Of a stretch of DNA of 7,177 nt, positions 1 through 5,076 are shown one piece after another (the first letter of the stretch is position 1; the number at the start of each line of letters is the position of its first letter). A program made the translations under genes and the position numbers. Below the pieces are notes generated by a model. That model saw only the letters and a list, made by a program, of their open reading frames with translations, ran no database searches and was not told the DNA's origin. Source of the stretch: Oscillibacter sp. CAG:241 (GTDB taxonomy: Bacteria > Bacillota > Clostridia > Oscillospirales > Oscillospiraceae); assembly GCA_000435975.1 (NCBI GenBank), contig FR884088.1:1-7177 (forward strand). The letters are read 5' to 3'.

Positions 1-23
1 GCGCGGGTCGGAGCGAAATCTCT

Positions 24-59
24 TTTGTCAAAAAAGGGGCAACGCTTTTTTTTGACAAA
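24..59. repeat. Inverted repeat / possible terminator hairpin
   Basis: A perfect 12-bp inverted repeat pairs TTTGTCAAAAAA (24-35) with TTTTTTGACAAA (48-59). The stem may extend inward by two G-T wobbles and one G-C pair around a short loop. It is A/T-rich at the base and has a run of eight T on the plus strand (46-53), so it could act as a terminator for a rightward gene ending left of the window, or as a second terminator behind the leftward operon. It contains a TTGACA-like hexamer on each strand, but no -10 box is visible at the right distance on the plus strand, so I do not call it a promoter. Confidence 0.5.
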
Positions 60-63
60 CTCA

Positions 64-89
64 AAAGGCGGGGCCGCAGCCCCGCCTTT
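64..89 (-). terminator. Intrinsic terminator of the racemase/membrane-protein operon
   Basis: An 11-bp perfect stem pairs AAAGGCGGGGC (64-74) with GCCCCGCCTTT (79-89) around a 4-nt loop. On the minus strand it begins 14 nt after the stop codon of the 104-520 gene and is followed by TTTTGAGTTTG. The GC-rich stem, tight loop and T-rich exit are those of an intrinsic terminator for the leftward operon. The symmetrical A/T ends mean it could work in both directions. Confidence 0.8.
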
Positions 90-103
90 GTCCGTTAAGG
101 CCA

Positions 104-520
104 TCAAAAGGTCTTGTTGACGTAGTCGTTGTACTTTTTCACGTCCATCTGGTCACGGTAGGTATTCTGGAACCGCTTCACCGTCAGGCTGTTGAACTGG
201 ACGACCTGGCGGTACTTCAAAAAGCCCACGATCAGCGGCAGGCCGCCGGACAGATAGCTGATGGGGGCCTGCTTCCACACGCCGAAGCCAAAGGCTGCCA
301 CCATCAGCAGCGAGATAAACACACCGGCGATCTCCTTCTTGGGGTGGAGCTTTTTCACCACGTCCTCCTTCACCACGCCCAGGTCGATCATGGTCCGGGC
401 GAAGCGCTTCTGCACCGTGAACAGGCTCACGGCGTTCAGCACGCAGGGGGCCACCACAAAAAACGCAAACAGCGCGAGAATGGCCTGAATAATGAAAATC
501 ATCAATCCTTCGTTGTTCAA
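104..520 (-). CDS. Unrecognised small integral membrane protein (138 aa)
   Basis: I do not recognise a family. The 138-residue product has a hydrophobic N-terminal helix at about residues 6-30, a basic/amphipathic stretch at about 36-62, then two more hydrophobic segments at about 63-82 and 86-102. The C-terminal tail (about 103-138) is charged, Tyr/Lys-rich and probably cytoplasmic. The translation opens with TTG. I chose this start because a full AGGAGG lies 8 nt upstream, while the next in-frame ATG (codon 7) has no such site. It is the second gene of a leftward operon: the racemase-family gene ends 22 bp upstream and a terminator follows 14 nt after the stop. The pairing suggests shared expression with the racemase, but nothing in the protein shows a transport or enzymatic role. 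It is almost certainly a real gene; its function is unknown. Confidence 0.85.
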   Translation of the reverse strand: MNNEGLMIFIIQAILALFAFFVVAPCVLNAVSLFTVQKRFARTMIDLGVVKEDVVKKLHPKKEIAGVFISLLMVAAFGFGVWKQAPISYLSGGLPLIVGFLKYRQVVQFNSLTVKRFQNTYRDQMDVKKYNDYVNKTF

Positions 521-528
521 AAATCTAT

Positions 529-534
529 CCTCCT
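529..534 (-). promoter_or_regulatory. Ribosome binding site fixing a TTG start
   Basis: Minus-strand AGGAGG lies 8 nt before the TTG at 520-518. This perfect Shine-Dalgarno sequence sits in the 22-bp gap after the racemase gene and is the reason to start the membrane protein at TTG. Confidence 0.85.
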
Positions 535-542
535 GATTTTAA

Positions 543-1637
543 TTAGTCTACGAATACAACGGGCACGTCCTCCCGGGCGCTGGCATACAGCATGGTCAGG
601 TAGATCACGTCGAAATCCACCACATCGCCTACCCGGGGGCAGGGGTGGCAGTCCTCCACGTCCAGGATGCAGTGGTCCGACGAGCCGCCTACCACCGTCA
701 TGCCCGGCGTCCGGGGCCGCAGCATCATCACATCTCCCACGTCGGCCCGGCCAATGCCTGCAATGGCCCGGCGGCGGATGCCCCGGTCCTCATAGGTGGG
801 CCGGTTGCAGAAGCAGTCCACCACGATGGGCCCCACCGGGTGGGTGGGCTTGTCCTTCACCTCCACGATCTGGGCCCGCAGAGTCATGCAGTCCATCCGC
901 AGATAGTCCATGTCGTGGATGCCCCAGTCCACCTGTAAATCCTTGGATACCAGGATGCCCTCGCCGATGCGCAGATGGTTGATGCCCTCCGGCATGGTGC
1001 CCCAGTGGACCAGAGTGAAGGAGCTGGTGGCCCCGCCGGACACGATCTCCAGCTTCCGGTCGATGGCATTCTCCACCCGCCGGGCGATATGTACCAGCTG
1101 GCCCAGATTCTCCGGCGTGGGCTGGATGGAGCCGTAGCACCCCAGGTTCACGCCCACGCCTGCCAGCTCCACATGGGGCAGGTCCCGCTCCACATGGACG
1201 CACACGTCCAGCATCTCGTCCTGGTCCCAGAAGCCCTCCCGCAGGTCGCCCAGGTCCGCCATGATCACGGCCTTGTGGACAGCTCCCTGCCGGGCGCAGG
1301 CCTCCTCCAGGGCGTCCAGCGTGGCCCGCTCGCTTTCCAGGGAATAGTCACACCACCGGGCCACATCGTCCAGCTCGCACAGCATGGGGATCCGCAGCAG
1401 CATATACGGCCCCGGCACTCCTGCCTGGCGGCAGCGGATGATCTGCTCCAGCCGGCTGCTGGCCAGCTGGGTGGCCCCGCAGTCCCGAAACAGCTGCCCG
1501 ACCTCCGGCAGGCCGCTGCATCCCTTGATAACGCCGCACACCTGGATGCCCTGGGCGGTGCAGCGGGAGATGACCTCCTCCATATTGTGCCGCAGACGGC
1601 TGCGGCTGATCTCCAGACGGGGGAACTGCCGGTTCAT
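543..1637 (-). CDS. Alanine/ornithine racemase family PLP-dependent enzyme (Orr-like)
   Basis: Predicted cytoplasmic fold-type III PLP enzyme of the family that includes clostridial ornithine racemase (Orr), which interconverts L- and D-ornithine. Numbered from the ATG at 1637 it is 364 aa, close to Orr length. Visible motifs: GVIKG with the likely PLP lysine K38; LLRIPML (80-86); MADLGDLREG (126-135); GVGVNLGCYG (160-169); the phosphate-binding-like SGGATSS (200-206); GINHLRIGEGI (218-228); SSDH (319-322). These match my memory of Orr better than of canonical alanine racemase. An in-frame TTG at 1658 would add seven residues, but GAGG lies 9 nt before the ATG and the predicted transcript starts only about 8 nt before the TTG, so I use the ATG. 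First gene of an operon with the 138-aa membrane protein. None of the ornithine fermentation genes that often accompany orr are in the window, so the substrate (ornithine, alanine or another amino acid) is undetermined. Confidence 0.88.
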   Translation of the reverse strand: MNRQFPRLEISRSRLRHNMEEVISRCTAQGIQVCGVIKGCSGLPEVGQLFRDCGATQLASSRLEQIIRCRQAGVPGPYMLLRIPMLCELDDVARWCDYSLESERATLDALEEACARQGAVHKAVIMADLGDLREGFWDQDEMLDVCVHVERDLPHVELAGVGVNLGCYGSIQPTPENLGQLVHIARRVENAIDRKLEIVSGGATSSFTLVHWGTMPEGINHLRIGEGILVSKDLQVDWGIHDMDYLRMDCMTLRAQIVEVKDKPTHPVGPIVVDCFCNRPTYEDRGIRRRAIAGIGRADVGDVMMLRPRTPGMTVVGGSSDHCILDVEDCHPCPRVGDVVDFDVIYLTMLYASAREDVPVVFVD

Positions 1638-1646
1638 ACGCGGGGA

Positions 1647-1650
1647 CCTC
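1647..1650 (-). promoter_or_regulatory. Ribosome binding site selecting the racemase ATG
   Basis: Minus-strand GAGG lies 9 nt before the ATG at 1637-1635. It overlaps the first codons of the longer TTG-initiated reading, so it supports the shorter 364-residue protein. Confidence 0.6.
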
Positions 1651-1651
1651 G

Positions 1652-1720
1652 ATTCCAATAGATAATGTAGGAATTATACCACGGATTTTCTTCCCTGACT
1701 ACCGTTTTTTCGGAATTTCC
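1652..1720. promoter_or_regulatory. GGAAT/ATTCC dyads around the racemase promoter
   Basis: Three related half-sites flank the racemase promoter: ATTCC at 1652-1656 and GGAAT at 1670-1674 form a 5-13-5 inverted repeat over the -10 box and predicted start site. GGAATTTCC at 1712-1720, upstream of the -35 box, is a 4-1-4 dyad. The GGAAT copies at 1670 and 1712 are 42 bp apart, about four helical turns. This could be an operator set for the LysR protein encoded just upstream or for another regulator, but short half-sites like these can arise by chance. Confidence 0.3.
1673..1701 (-). promoter_or_regulatory. Sigma-A promoter of the racemase operon
   Basis: Read on the minus strand, TAGTCA (1701-1696, four of six matches to TTGACA) is separated by exactly 17 bp from a perfect TATAAT (1678-1673). 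Transcription would start near 1666, giving a leader of about 29 nt to the ATG. It lies in the 91-bp gap after the lysR gene, so the racemase operon can be expressed separately from lysR. I see no strong terminator between them, so read-through is also possible. Confidence 0.72.
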
Positions 1721-1728
1721 CCGCCGCG

Positions 1729-2625
1729 TCAAAAATAGATGACCACGTCCGGGTGCTGCTGCAGCTCCCACCGCAGATCCTCCAGAAACAGGGCGGCCTC
1801 CTCCGGCAGCTGCACCGCCCGCGGGGCGATGAGATAGCTGATGCGGTCCGGAGGCGGCGCGGTAAAGCGGCAGATCTTGGCCCGGCCCGCCCGGCGCATG
1901 TGCTCGGCGGCAATGGAGGGGGCCGCCGCCCACACCCGGCGGGTAGGGGGCCACGCCTCCGCCAGCTGCACGGTGTCCGTGTTCAGCAGAGGCCGGGCGG
2001 CGGGGCCGAACCAATAGTCGTTCCACACCTGCACCTCCCGCCGCTGGGACACGTTGATCTCCTGAGACATGTCCAGATCCCGGGGGTCCACCAGCTCCGG
2101 ATAGTCGCTGCCCTCGGAGCAGATCATATAGAAGGACTCCCGGAACAGGGGCGTCACCTGAAGCTCCGGGTTGAAGCCCACGTCGTCCTCCACGATGGCC
2201 ATATCCAGCTCCCGGCGGGTGACAGCCTCCTGGGCCTGCTGGCTGGACAGGGTCTCCACCCGCAGCGCCACCGGCAGATCCCGCTCCAGAAACCGCTTGT
2301 ATACCGGCGGCAGCACATATTGGTTGGCGGTATACACCGCGCCGATGCGGAAATGGGTCCGGGCCTCGGCGGCGGCAATGCCGCGCATTTCGTCGGTGAG
2401 CTTCCGCCACCGCTGGGCCAGGGGCAGAAACCGGCTGCCCGCGTCCGTCAGCTCCAGCCGTCTCAGGCCCTTGCCCCGGACAAACAGCGGCGTTCCCACC
2501 TCGTCCTCCAGGGTCTGGAGCCGGGCGGACAGGGTGGGCTGGGTGATGTACAGAGCCTGGGCCGCGGCCGTCATGGACCCGCAGCGCAGCACCGTCAGAA
2601 AGGTCTCGATCTCCATATCCGTCAT
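1729..2625 (-). CDS. LysR-family transcriptional regulator
   Basis: DNA-binding regulator of the LysR type, 298 aa, the usual family length. The N-terminal winged helix-turn-helix is clear: MEIETFLTVLRCGSMTAAAQ leads into TQPTLSARLQTLEDEVGTPLF (about residues 4-48), followed by RLELTDAGSRFLPLA (56-70) and the linker helix. From about residue 92 (FRIGAVYTANQYVLPPVYKRF) comes the periplasmic-binding-protein-like effector domain, ending in a normal C-terminal helix. The ligand cannot be read from sequence. The ATG at 2625 has AGGAGG 8 nt upstream; an ATG at codon 4 is less well placed. It is divergent from the 58-residue membrane protein gene and upstream, in the same direction, of the racemase operon. 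LysR proteins usually control a divergent gene and repress themselves, so the small membrane protein is the first candidate target and the racemase operon the second. Confidence 0.93.
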   Translation of the reverse strand: MTDMEIETFLTVLRCGSMTAAAQALYITQPTLSARLQTLEDEVGTPLFVRGKGLRRLELTDAGSRFLPLAQRWRKLTDEMRGIAAAEARTHFRIGAVYTANQYVLPPVYKRFLERDLPVALRVETLSSQQAQEAVTRRELDMAIVEDDVGFNPELQVTPLFRESFYMICSEGSDYPELVDPRDLDMSQEINVSQRREVQVWNDYWFGPAARPLLNTDTVQLAEAWPPTRRVWAAAPSIAAEHMRRAGRAKICRFTAPPPDRISYLIAPRAVQLPEEAALFLEDLRWELQQHPDVVIYF

Positions 2626-2645
2626 GGCGGGAGCCTCCTGAAAAT

Positions 2646-2663
2646 TATAGATTCTTCTCTATA
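2646..2663. promoter_or_regulatory. Dyad at the lysR start site (candidate autoregulatory operator)
   Basis: TATAGATTCTTCTCTATA is an inverted repeat of TATAG and CTATA with an 8-bp centre. It covers the predicted lysR transcription start (about 2656) and touches the -10 box, where a repressor would block lysR. Its A/T-rich dyad form resembles LysR-type binding sites. Assignment to this LysR protein is inference. Confidence 0.4.
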
Positions 2664-2691
2664 TTATAAGGGAAAAGAACCGATTTTACAA
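2663..2691 (-). promoter_or_regulatory. Sigma-A promoter of the lysR gene
   Basis: On the minus strand TTGTAA (2691-2686, four of six) is followed after 17 bp by a perfect TATAAT (2668-2663). The predicted start is near 2656, about 30 nt before the ATG. A second TATAAT-like word closer to the gene lacks a matching -35 box. The -35 box overlaps that of the divergent promoter. Confidence 0.7.
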
Positions 2692-2713
2692 ATGCATTTT
2701 TTCGTGTTATCTT
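2685..2713 (+). promoter_or_regulatory. Divergent promoter of the 58-aa membrane protein gene
   Basis: TTTACA (2685-2690, five of six) is followed after 17 bp by TATCTT (2708-2713, four of six). Transcription would begin near 2720, giving a leader of about 60 nt that includes the hairpin at 2732-2751. The weak -10 box would suit an activator-dependent promoter. The -35 box shares five bases with that of lysR on the other strand. Confidence 0.45.
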
Positions 2714-2731
2714 ATCACTCGCCCAAGGGGT

Positions 2732-2751
2732 CCGCGCCGGACGCGGCGCGG
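2732..2751 (+). other. GC-rich hairpin in the leader of the 58-aa gene
   Basis: CCGCGCCG (2732-2739) pairs perfectly with CGGCGCGG (2744-2751) around the tetraloop GACG. It lies about 11 nt before the AAAGGAG ribosome site and is not followed by a T run, so it is not an ordinary terminator. It could stabilise the mRNA or act as a protein-binding leader structure. Confidence 0.5.
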
Positions 2752-2779
2752 GAAGTACAGCAGAAAGGAGTGTTCTCAA

Positions 2780-2956
2780 ATGACGAAAACGAATCGCACC
2801 GGTATGGTAGTTGTGGCTGTGGTGGCCGCAGTATTGATGGCACTCACGCTGGTGAGCATGGCCACCGGTCACCTCTATTTTGCGACCAAGGCTATGGCGT
2901 TTGTAATGCCCGTCCTGGCTTTCGTAGAGCTGGACGTGCTGTGCAAGCTGCTGTAA
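2780..2956 (+). CDS. Unrecognised 58-aa two-helix membrane protein
   Basis: Short gene supported by GAAAGGAG ending 9 nt before an ATG, an upstream promoter, and a downstream hairpin region. The protein starts MTKTNRTG, then has a very hydrophobic Val/Ala/Leu segment (about residues 8-29), a short polar turn around MATGHLYFATK (27-37), and a second hydrophobic segment (about 38-56) carrying Glu50, Asp52 and Cys55 near the C-terminus. The basic N-terminus suggests that end is cytoplasmic, making a helical hairpin with both ends inside. I do not recognise a family. It stands alone, divergent from lysR with overlapping promoters, so LysR control is likely. Roles such as a small membrane regulator, a transporter accessory or a toxin-like peptide cannot be told apart from sequence. 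The opposite strand is open but reads as a non-protein-like, His-rich shadow. Confidence 0.75.
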   Translation: MTKTNRTGMVVVAVVAAVLMALTLVSMATGHLYFATKAMAFVMPVLAFVELDVLCKLL

Positions 2957-3019
2957 CCCTTCTTTCCTCATCGTCTTCCTTTTCCATTTCGCATTTACCT
3001 TCCAAGTTTTTCTCTCTTT
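2957..3019 (+). other. Pyrimidine-rich 3' region of the small gene
   Basis: In these 63 bases only nine are purines, of which three are G. The region immediately follows the stop codon and precedes the hairpins. C/T-rich, G-poor, unstructured RNA of this kind is what Rho factor loads on, so it may form a Rho-assisted terminator with the hairpins. No convincing reading frame or ribosome site lies in it. Confidence 0.4.
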
Positions 3020-3028
3020 AAAAGGGTG

Positions 3029-3044
3029 CTCCGCAGCTGCGGAG
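3029..3044. repeat. Perfect 16-bp palindrome (hairpin)
   Basis: CTCCGCAGCTGCGGAG is a perfect palindrome. As RNA it would form a 6-bp stem with an AGCT loop. It sits just before the larger hairpin and shares its CCGCAG/CTGCGG core, so the two can pair alternatively. Confidence 0.6.
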
Positions 3045-3048
3045 GGCC

Positions 3049-3087
3049 GCAAATACCGCAGGGCTGCCGGGCCCTGCGGTATTTTGC
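3049..3087. terminator. Strong hairpin, probable terminator after the small gene
   Basis: A 14-bp perfect stem (3051-3064 with 3071-3084) closes a 6-nt loop and extends by two more pairs past one bulged T. The core is ACCGCAGGGC/GCCCTGCGGT with AAAT/ATTT at the base, so the A/T part is inside the stem and the T run is short (ATTTTGC). It separates the 58-aa gene from the degV promoter and is nearly symmetrical. Confidence 0.6.
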
Positions 3088-3102
3088 ATCTGCAAAGCCA
3101 TG

Positions 3103-3171
3103 GTTCAATTATGAACAAATCGTAAACTTTGGATTTTCTCTTTCCTTAGAAGTTCTAATATGGTATATTAG
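3103..3171. promoter_or_regulatory. Three inverted repeats in the degV promoter region
   Basis: Three separate dyads occur within 69 bases: GTTCAATTATGAAC (3103-3116, arms of 5), TTAGAAGTTCTAA (3146-3158, perfect arms of 6 around one base) and CTAATATGGTATATTAG (3155-3171, perfect arms of 7 around GGT). The last two share four bases, and the last covers the whole -10 box, as expected for a repressor site. No regulator gene for it is identified here. The TTAG...CTAA ends vaguely recall lipid-gene operators such as that of FapR, but the spacing does not match what I remember of that consensus. Confidence 0.45.
3161..3169 (+). promoter_or_regulatory. Extended -10 promoter of degV-prmA
   Basis: TGGTATATT fits the extended -10 form TG-N-TATAAT with one mismatch. 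No good -35 box lies 16-18 bp upstream, which is tolerated with an extended -10. Transcription would start near 3176, leaving a leader of about 50 nt. The box lies inside a perfect 7-3-7 inverted repeat. Confidence 0.55.
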
Positions 3172-3225
3172 GTATCATTTGCGCGGGCGGTTTTCGTGCA
3201 GCCCGCGGCACAGGGAGGTTTTCCG

Positions 3226-4101
3226 ATGCGCGAATATGTTCTCATGACCGACAGCTGCTGCGATCTGCCCGATCAGATGGCCCGGGAGCTTCAGCTGGAG
3301 GTGCTGCCCCTGACCATGCACATGGACGGGCAGGATTATCCCAACACACTGGATGGCGCGGCCATCAGCAACGAGGAATTTTACCGGCGGATCCGGGCGG
3401 GCAAAATGGCCACCACCTCCGCCGTCAACGTGGGCCAGTTTGAGGATGCCATGTCTGCCGTTCTGGCCGGAGGCCGGGACATTCTGTGCATCTGCTTCTC
3501 CTCGGCCCTGTCCACCACCTACCAGTCCGCCTGCATCGCGGCGGAGAGCGTCCGGGCCAGGTACCCGGAGGGGCGCATCCGGGTCATCGACTCCCTCAGC
3601 GCCTCCCTGGGCCAGGGGCTTCTGATGTATCTGACGGCCCGGAAAAAGCTCCGGGAAGCTCCCGCCATGGACGAGCTGGGCGACTGGGTGGAGGCCAACA
3701 AGCTGCACATCTGCCACTGGTTCACGGTGAACGACCTGAACTATCTGAAAAAGGGCGGCCGCGTCTCCGCCGCCACGGCCTTTGTGGGCACCATGCTGTC
3801 CATCAAGCCCATCATGCACACCTCCGACGAGGGAAAGCTGACGGTAGTGGGCAAGGCCCGGGGCCGTAAGAGCAGCCTGAACACCCTCATCGACACCGTG
3901 GGCCGCCTGGGCATCGACCTCCAGGAGCAGACCATGTTCATCTGCCAGGCGGACTGCCAGGCGGAGGCGGAGGCCGTGGCTGCGGAGCTCAAGCGCCGCT
4001 ACGGCGTCAAAGAGGTGTACATCAACTACATCGGCCCCGTTATCGGCAGCCACACCGGCCCCGACACCATGGGCCTGTTCTTCGTGGGAACGGAGCGCTG
4101 A
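3226..4101 (+). CDS. DegV family protein (fatty-acid-binding, FakB-like)
   Basis: DegV-family protein of 291 aa, normal family length. Members bind one long-chain fatty acid; the FakB members present it to the kinase FakA for acyl-phosphate formation and phospholipid synthesis. Visible family signatures: the N-terminal VLMTDSCCDLP (5-14); the fatty-acid carboxylate site ATTSAVN (62-68); FSSALSTTYQSA (91-102); VIDSLSASLGQGLL (120-133); FTVNDLNYLKKGGRVS (166-181); LSIKPI (191-196); and the C-terminal IGSHTGPDTMGLFFVG (273-288). I start at the ATG at 3226, with GGGAGG ending 7 nt upstream. An in-frame GTG at 3196 would add ten residues but lies before that site. prmA begins 2 bp after the stop and its ribosome site lies inside the end of this gene, so the two are translated from one mRNA. 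No fakA-like gene is in the window, so the FakA link is inference from family knowledge. Confidence 0.93.
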   Translation: MREYVLMTDSCCDLPDQMARELQLEVLPLTMHMDGQDYPNTLDGAAISNEEFYRRIRAGKMATTSAVNVGQFEDAMSAVLAGGRDILCICFSSALSTTYQSACIAAESVRARYPEGRIRVIDSLSASLGQGLLMYLTARKKLREAPAMDELGDWVEANKLHICHWFTVNDLNYLKKGGRVSAATAFVGTMLSIKPIMHTSDEGKLTVVGKARGRKSSLNTLIDTVGRLGIDLQEQTMFICQADCQAEAEAVAAELKRRYGVKEVYINYIGPVIGSHTGPDTMGLFFVGTER

Positions 4102-4103
4102 CC

Positions 4104-5060
4104 ATGAAGTGGCTGGAGCTGAAGATCGACGCCGCCCCTGCCGGGCTGGACCCGGTCAGCGCCCTGCTGGAGGACCTGGGCATCACCGGCCTGGTCATTG
4201 ACGACGAGGGGGACTTCCGGGATTTCCTGGAGCATAACCGCGCCTATTGGGACTATGTGGACGACGCCCTGATGCAGGAGAAAAAGGGCCTGTGCCGCAT
4301 TACCTTCTATCTGGAGGACAGTCCCGACGGATACAACACCCTGTCCCGGGTCCGCATGGCACTGTCCCGGGTGAAGCAGGAGCACCCGGAATACGGCAGC
4401 CTGCTGCTGACCATGGAGAACATGGAGGACGCCGACTGGGAGAACAACTGGAAGCAGTTTTACAAGCCCATGGAGATCGGCGACCGGCTGATTGTCATCC
4501 CGGAGTGGGAGAGCACCGGCGTGCCGGAGGGCCGGGTGGCCCTGCGGCTGAACCCGGGCCTCACCTTCGGCACCGGCAGCCATGCCACCACCCGCCTGTG
4601 CCTGACGGCCCTGGAAAAGCACGTCCGGGGCGGGGAAACGGTGCTGGACCTGGGCTGCGGCAGCGGCATTCTGTCCATTGCCGCCCTGCTGCTGGGAGCG
4701 GACCGGGCCGTGGCCTGCGACATTGACGAGAAGTGCATGGACGTGGCCTATGAAAACGCCGCCCTCAACGGGGTGGGCCGCGACCGCTACACTGTCCGCT
4801 GGGGCGACGTGGTAACGGACCGGGCCCTGCGCCGGGAGCTGGGCGGCCCCTATGACGTGGTGGTGGCCAACATCGTGGCCGACGTCATCAAGGCCCTGGC
4901 CTCCACCGTGCGCCCTCTGGTCCGGGAGGGGGGCATCTTTCTGTGCTCCGGCATCATCGACGACCGGGCGGAGGAGGTAGCCCGGTGCCTGCGGGACAAT
5001 GGCTGGACCATTGCCGAGACCCGCAGCAGCGAGGGCTGGTTCTCATACCTGTGCCGGTAA
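4104..5060 (+). CDS. prmA: Ribosomal protein L11 methyltransferase PrmA
   Basis: Cytoplasmic SAM-dependent enzyme that trimethylates amino groups of ribosomal protein L11. At 318 aa it has the usual length. The N-terminal alpha/beta substrate-recognition domain (about 1-105) ends in the linker DADWENNWKQFYKPMEIGDRL (109-129), where DWEN.W is characteristic. The methyltransferase domain follows: NPGLTFGTGSHATTRLCL (150-167), the SAM-binding motif LDLGCGSGILSI (181-192), the acidic ribose-binding strand ACDID (204-208) and the catalytic-site strand VVANIVADVI (253-262), ending in GWFSYLCR. The ATG lies 2 bp after degV; GGAG at 4092-4095, in the end of degV, gives an 8-nt spacing. In many Firmicutes prmA neighbours dnaJ and rsmE; here it follows degV and ends its operon at a strong terminator. 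Expression probably depends on the degV promoter. Confidence 0.96.
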   Translation: MKWLELKIDAAPAGLDPVSALLEDLGITGLVIDDEGDFRDFLEHNRAYWDYVDDALMQEKKGLCRITFYLEDSPDGYNTLSRVRMALSRVKQEHPEYGSLLLTMENMEDADWENNWKQFYKPMEIGDRLIVIPEWESTGVPEGRVALRLNPGLTFGTGSHATTRLCLTALEKHVRGGETVLDLGCGSGILSIAALLLGADRAVACDIDEKCMDVAYENAALNGVGRDRYTVRWGDVVTDRALRRELGGPYDVVVANIVADVIKALASTVRPLVREGGIFLCSGIIDDRAEEVARCLRDNGWTIAETRSSEGWFSYLCR

Positions 5061-5076
5061 GCCCAAAAAACCGCAA

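Noticed and set aside
46..80. TTGACA hexamer at 52-57 as a rightward promoter
   Set aside because: No -10-like sequence occurs 16-18 bp downstream, where the GC-rich terminator stem lies, and no rightward gene follows.
1638..1658. TTG-initiated seven-residue extension of the racemase
   Set aside because: The GAGG site fits the ATG at 1637, and the extension would begin almost at the predicted transcription start with no ribosome site.
975..1661. Plus-strand open frame opposite the racemase
   Set aside because: Low-information Gly/His/Gln-rich shadow of a strongly supported gene; no ribosome site or promoter.
1753..3021. Long plus-strand open frame (422 codons) opposite lysR
   Set aside because: Composition rich in Gly/His/Arg/Gln is typical of an antisense shadow in high-GC DNA. 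It crosses the lysR promoter and contains the small gene out of frame.
2645..3118. Open frame on the minus strand opposite the 58-aa gene (157 codons)
   Set aside because: It runs through the terminator hairpins and both divergent promoters, has no ribosome site, and its His/Gln-rich text looks like the shadow of Val/Ala/Leu codons on the other strand.
3196..3225. GTG-initiated ten-residue extension of DegV
   Set aside because: The AGGGAGG sequence falls inside the extension at the right distance from the ATG at 3226, and DegV proteins begin at this point.
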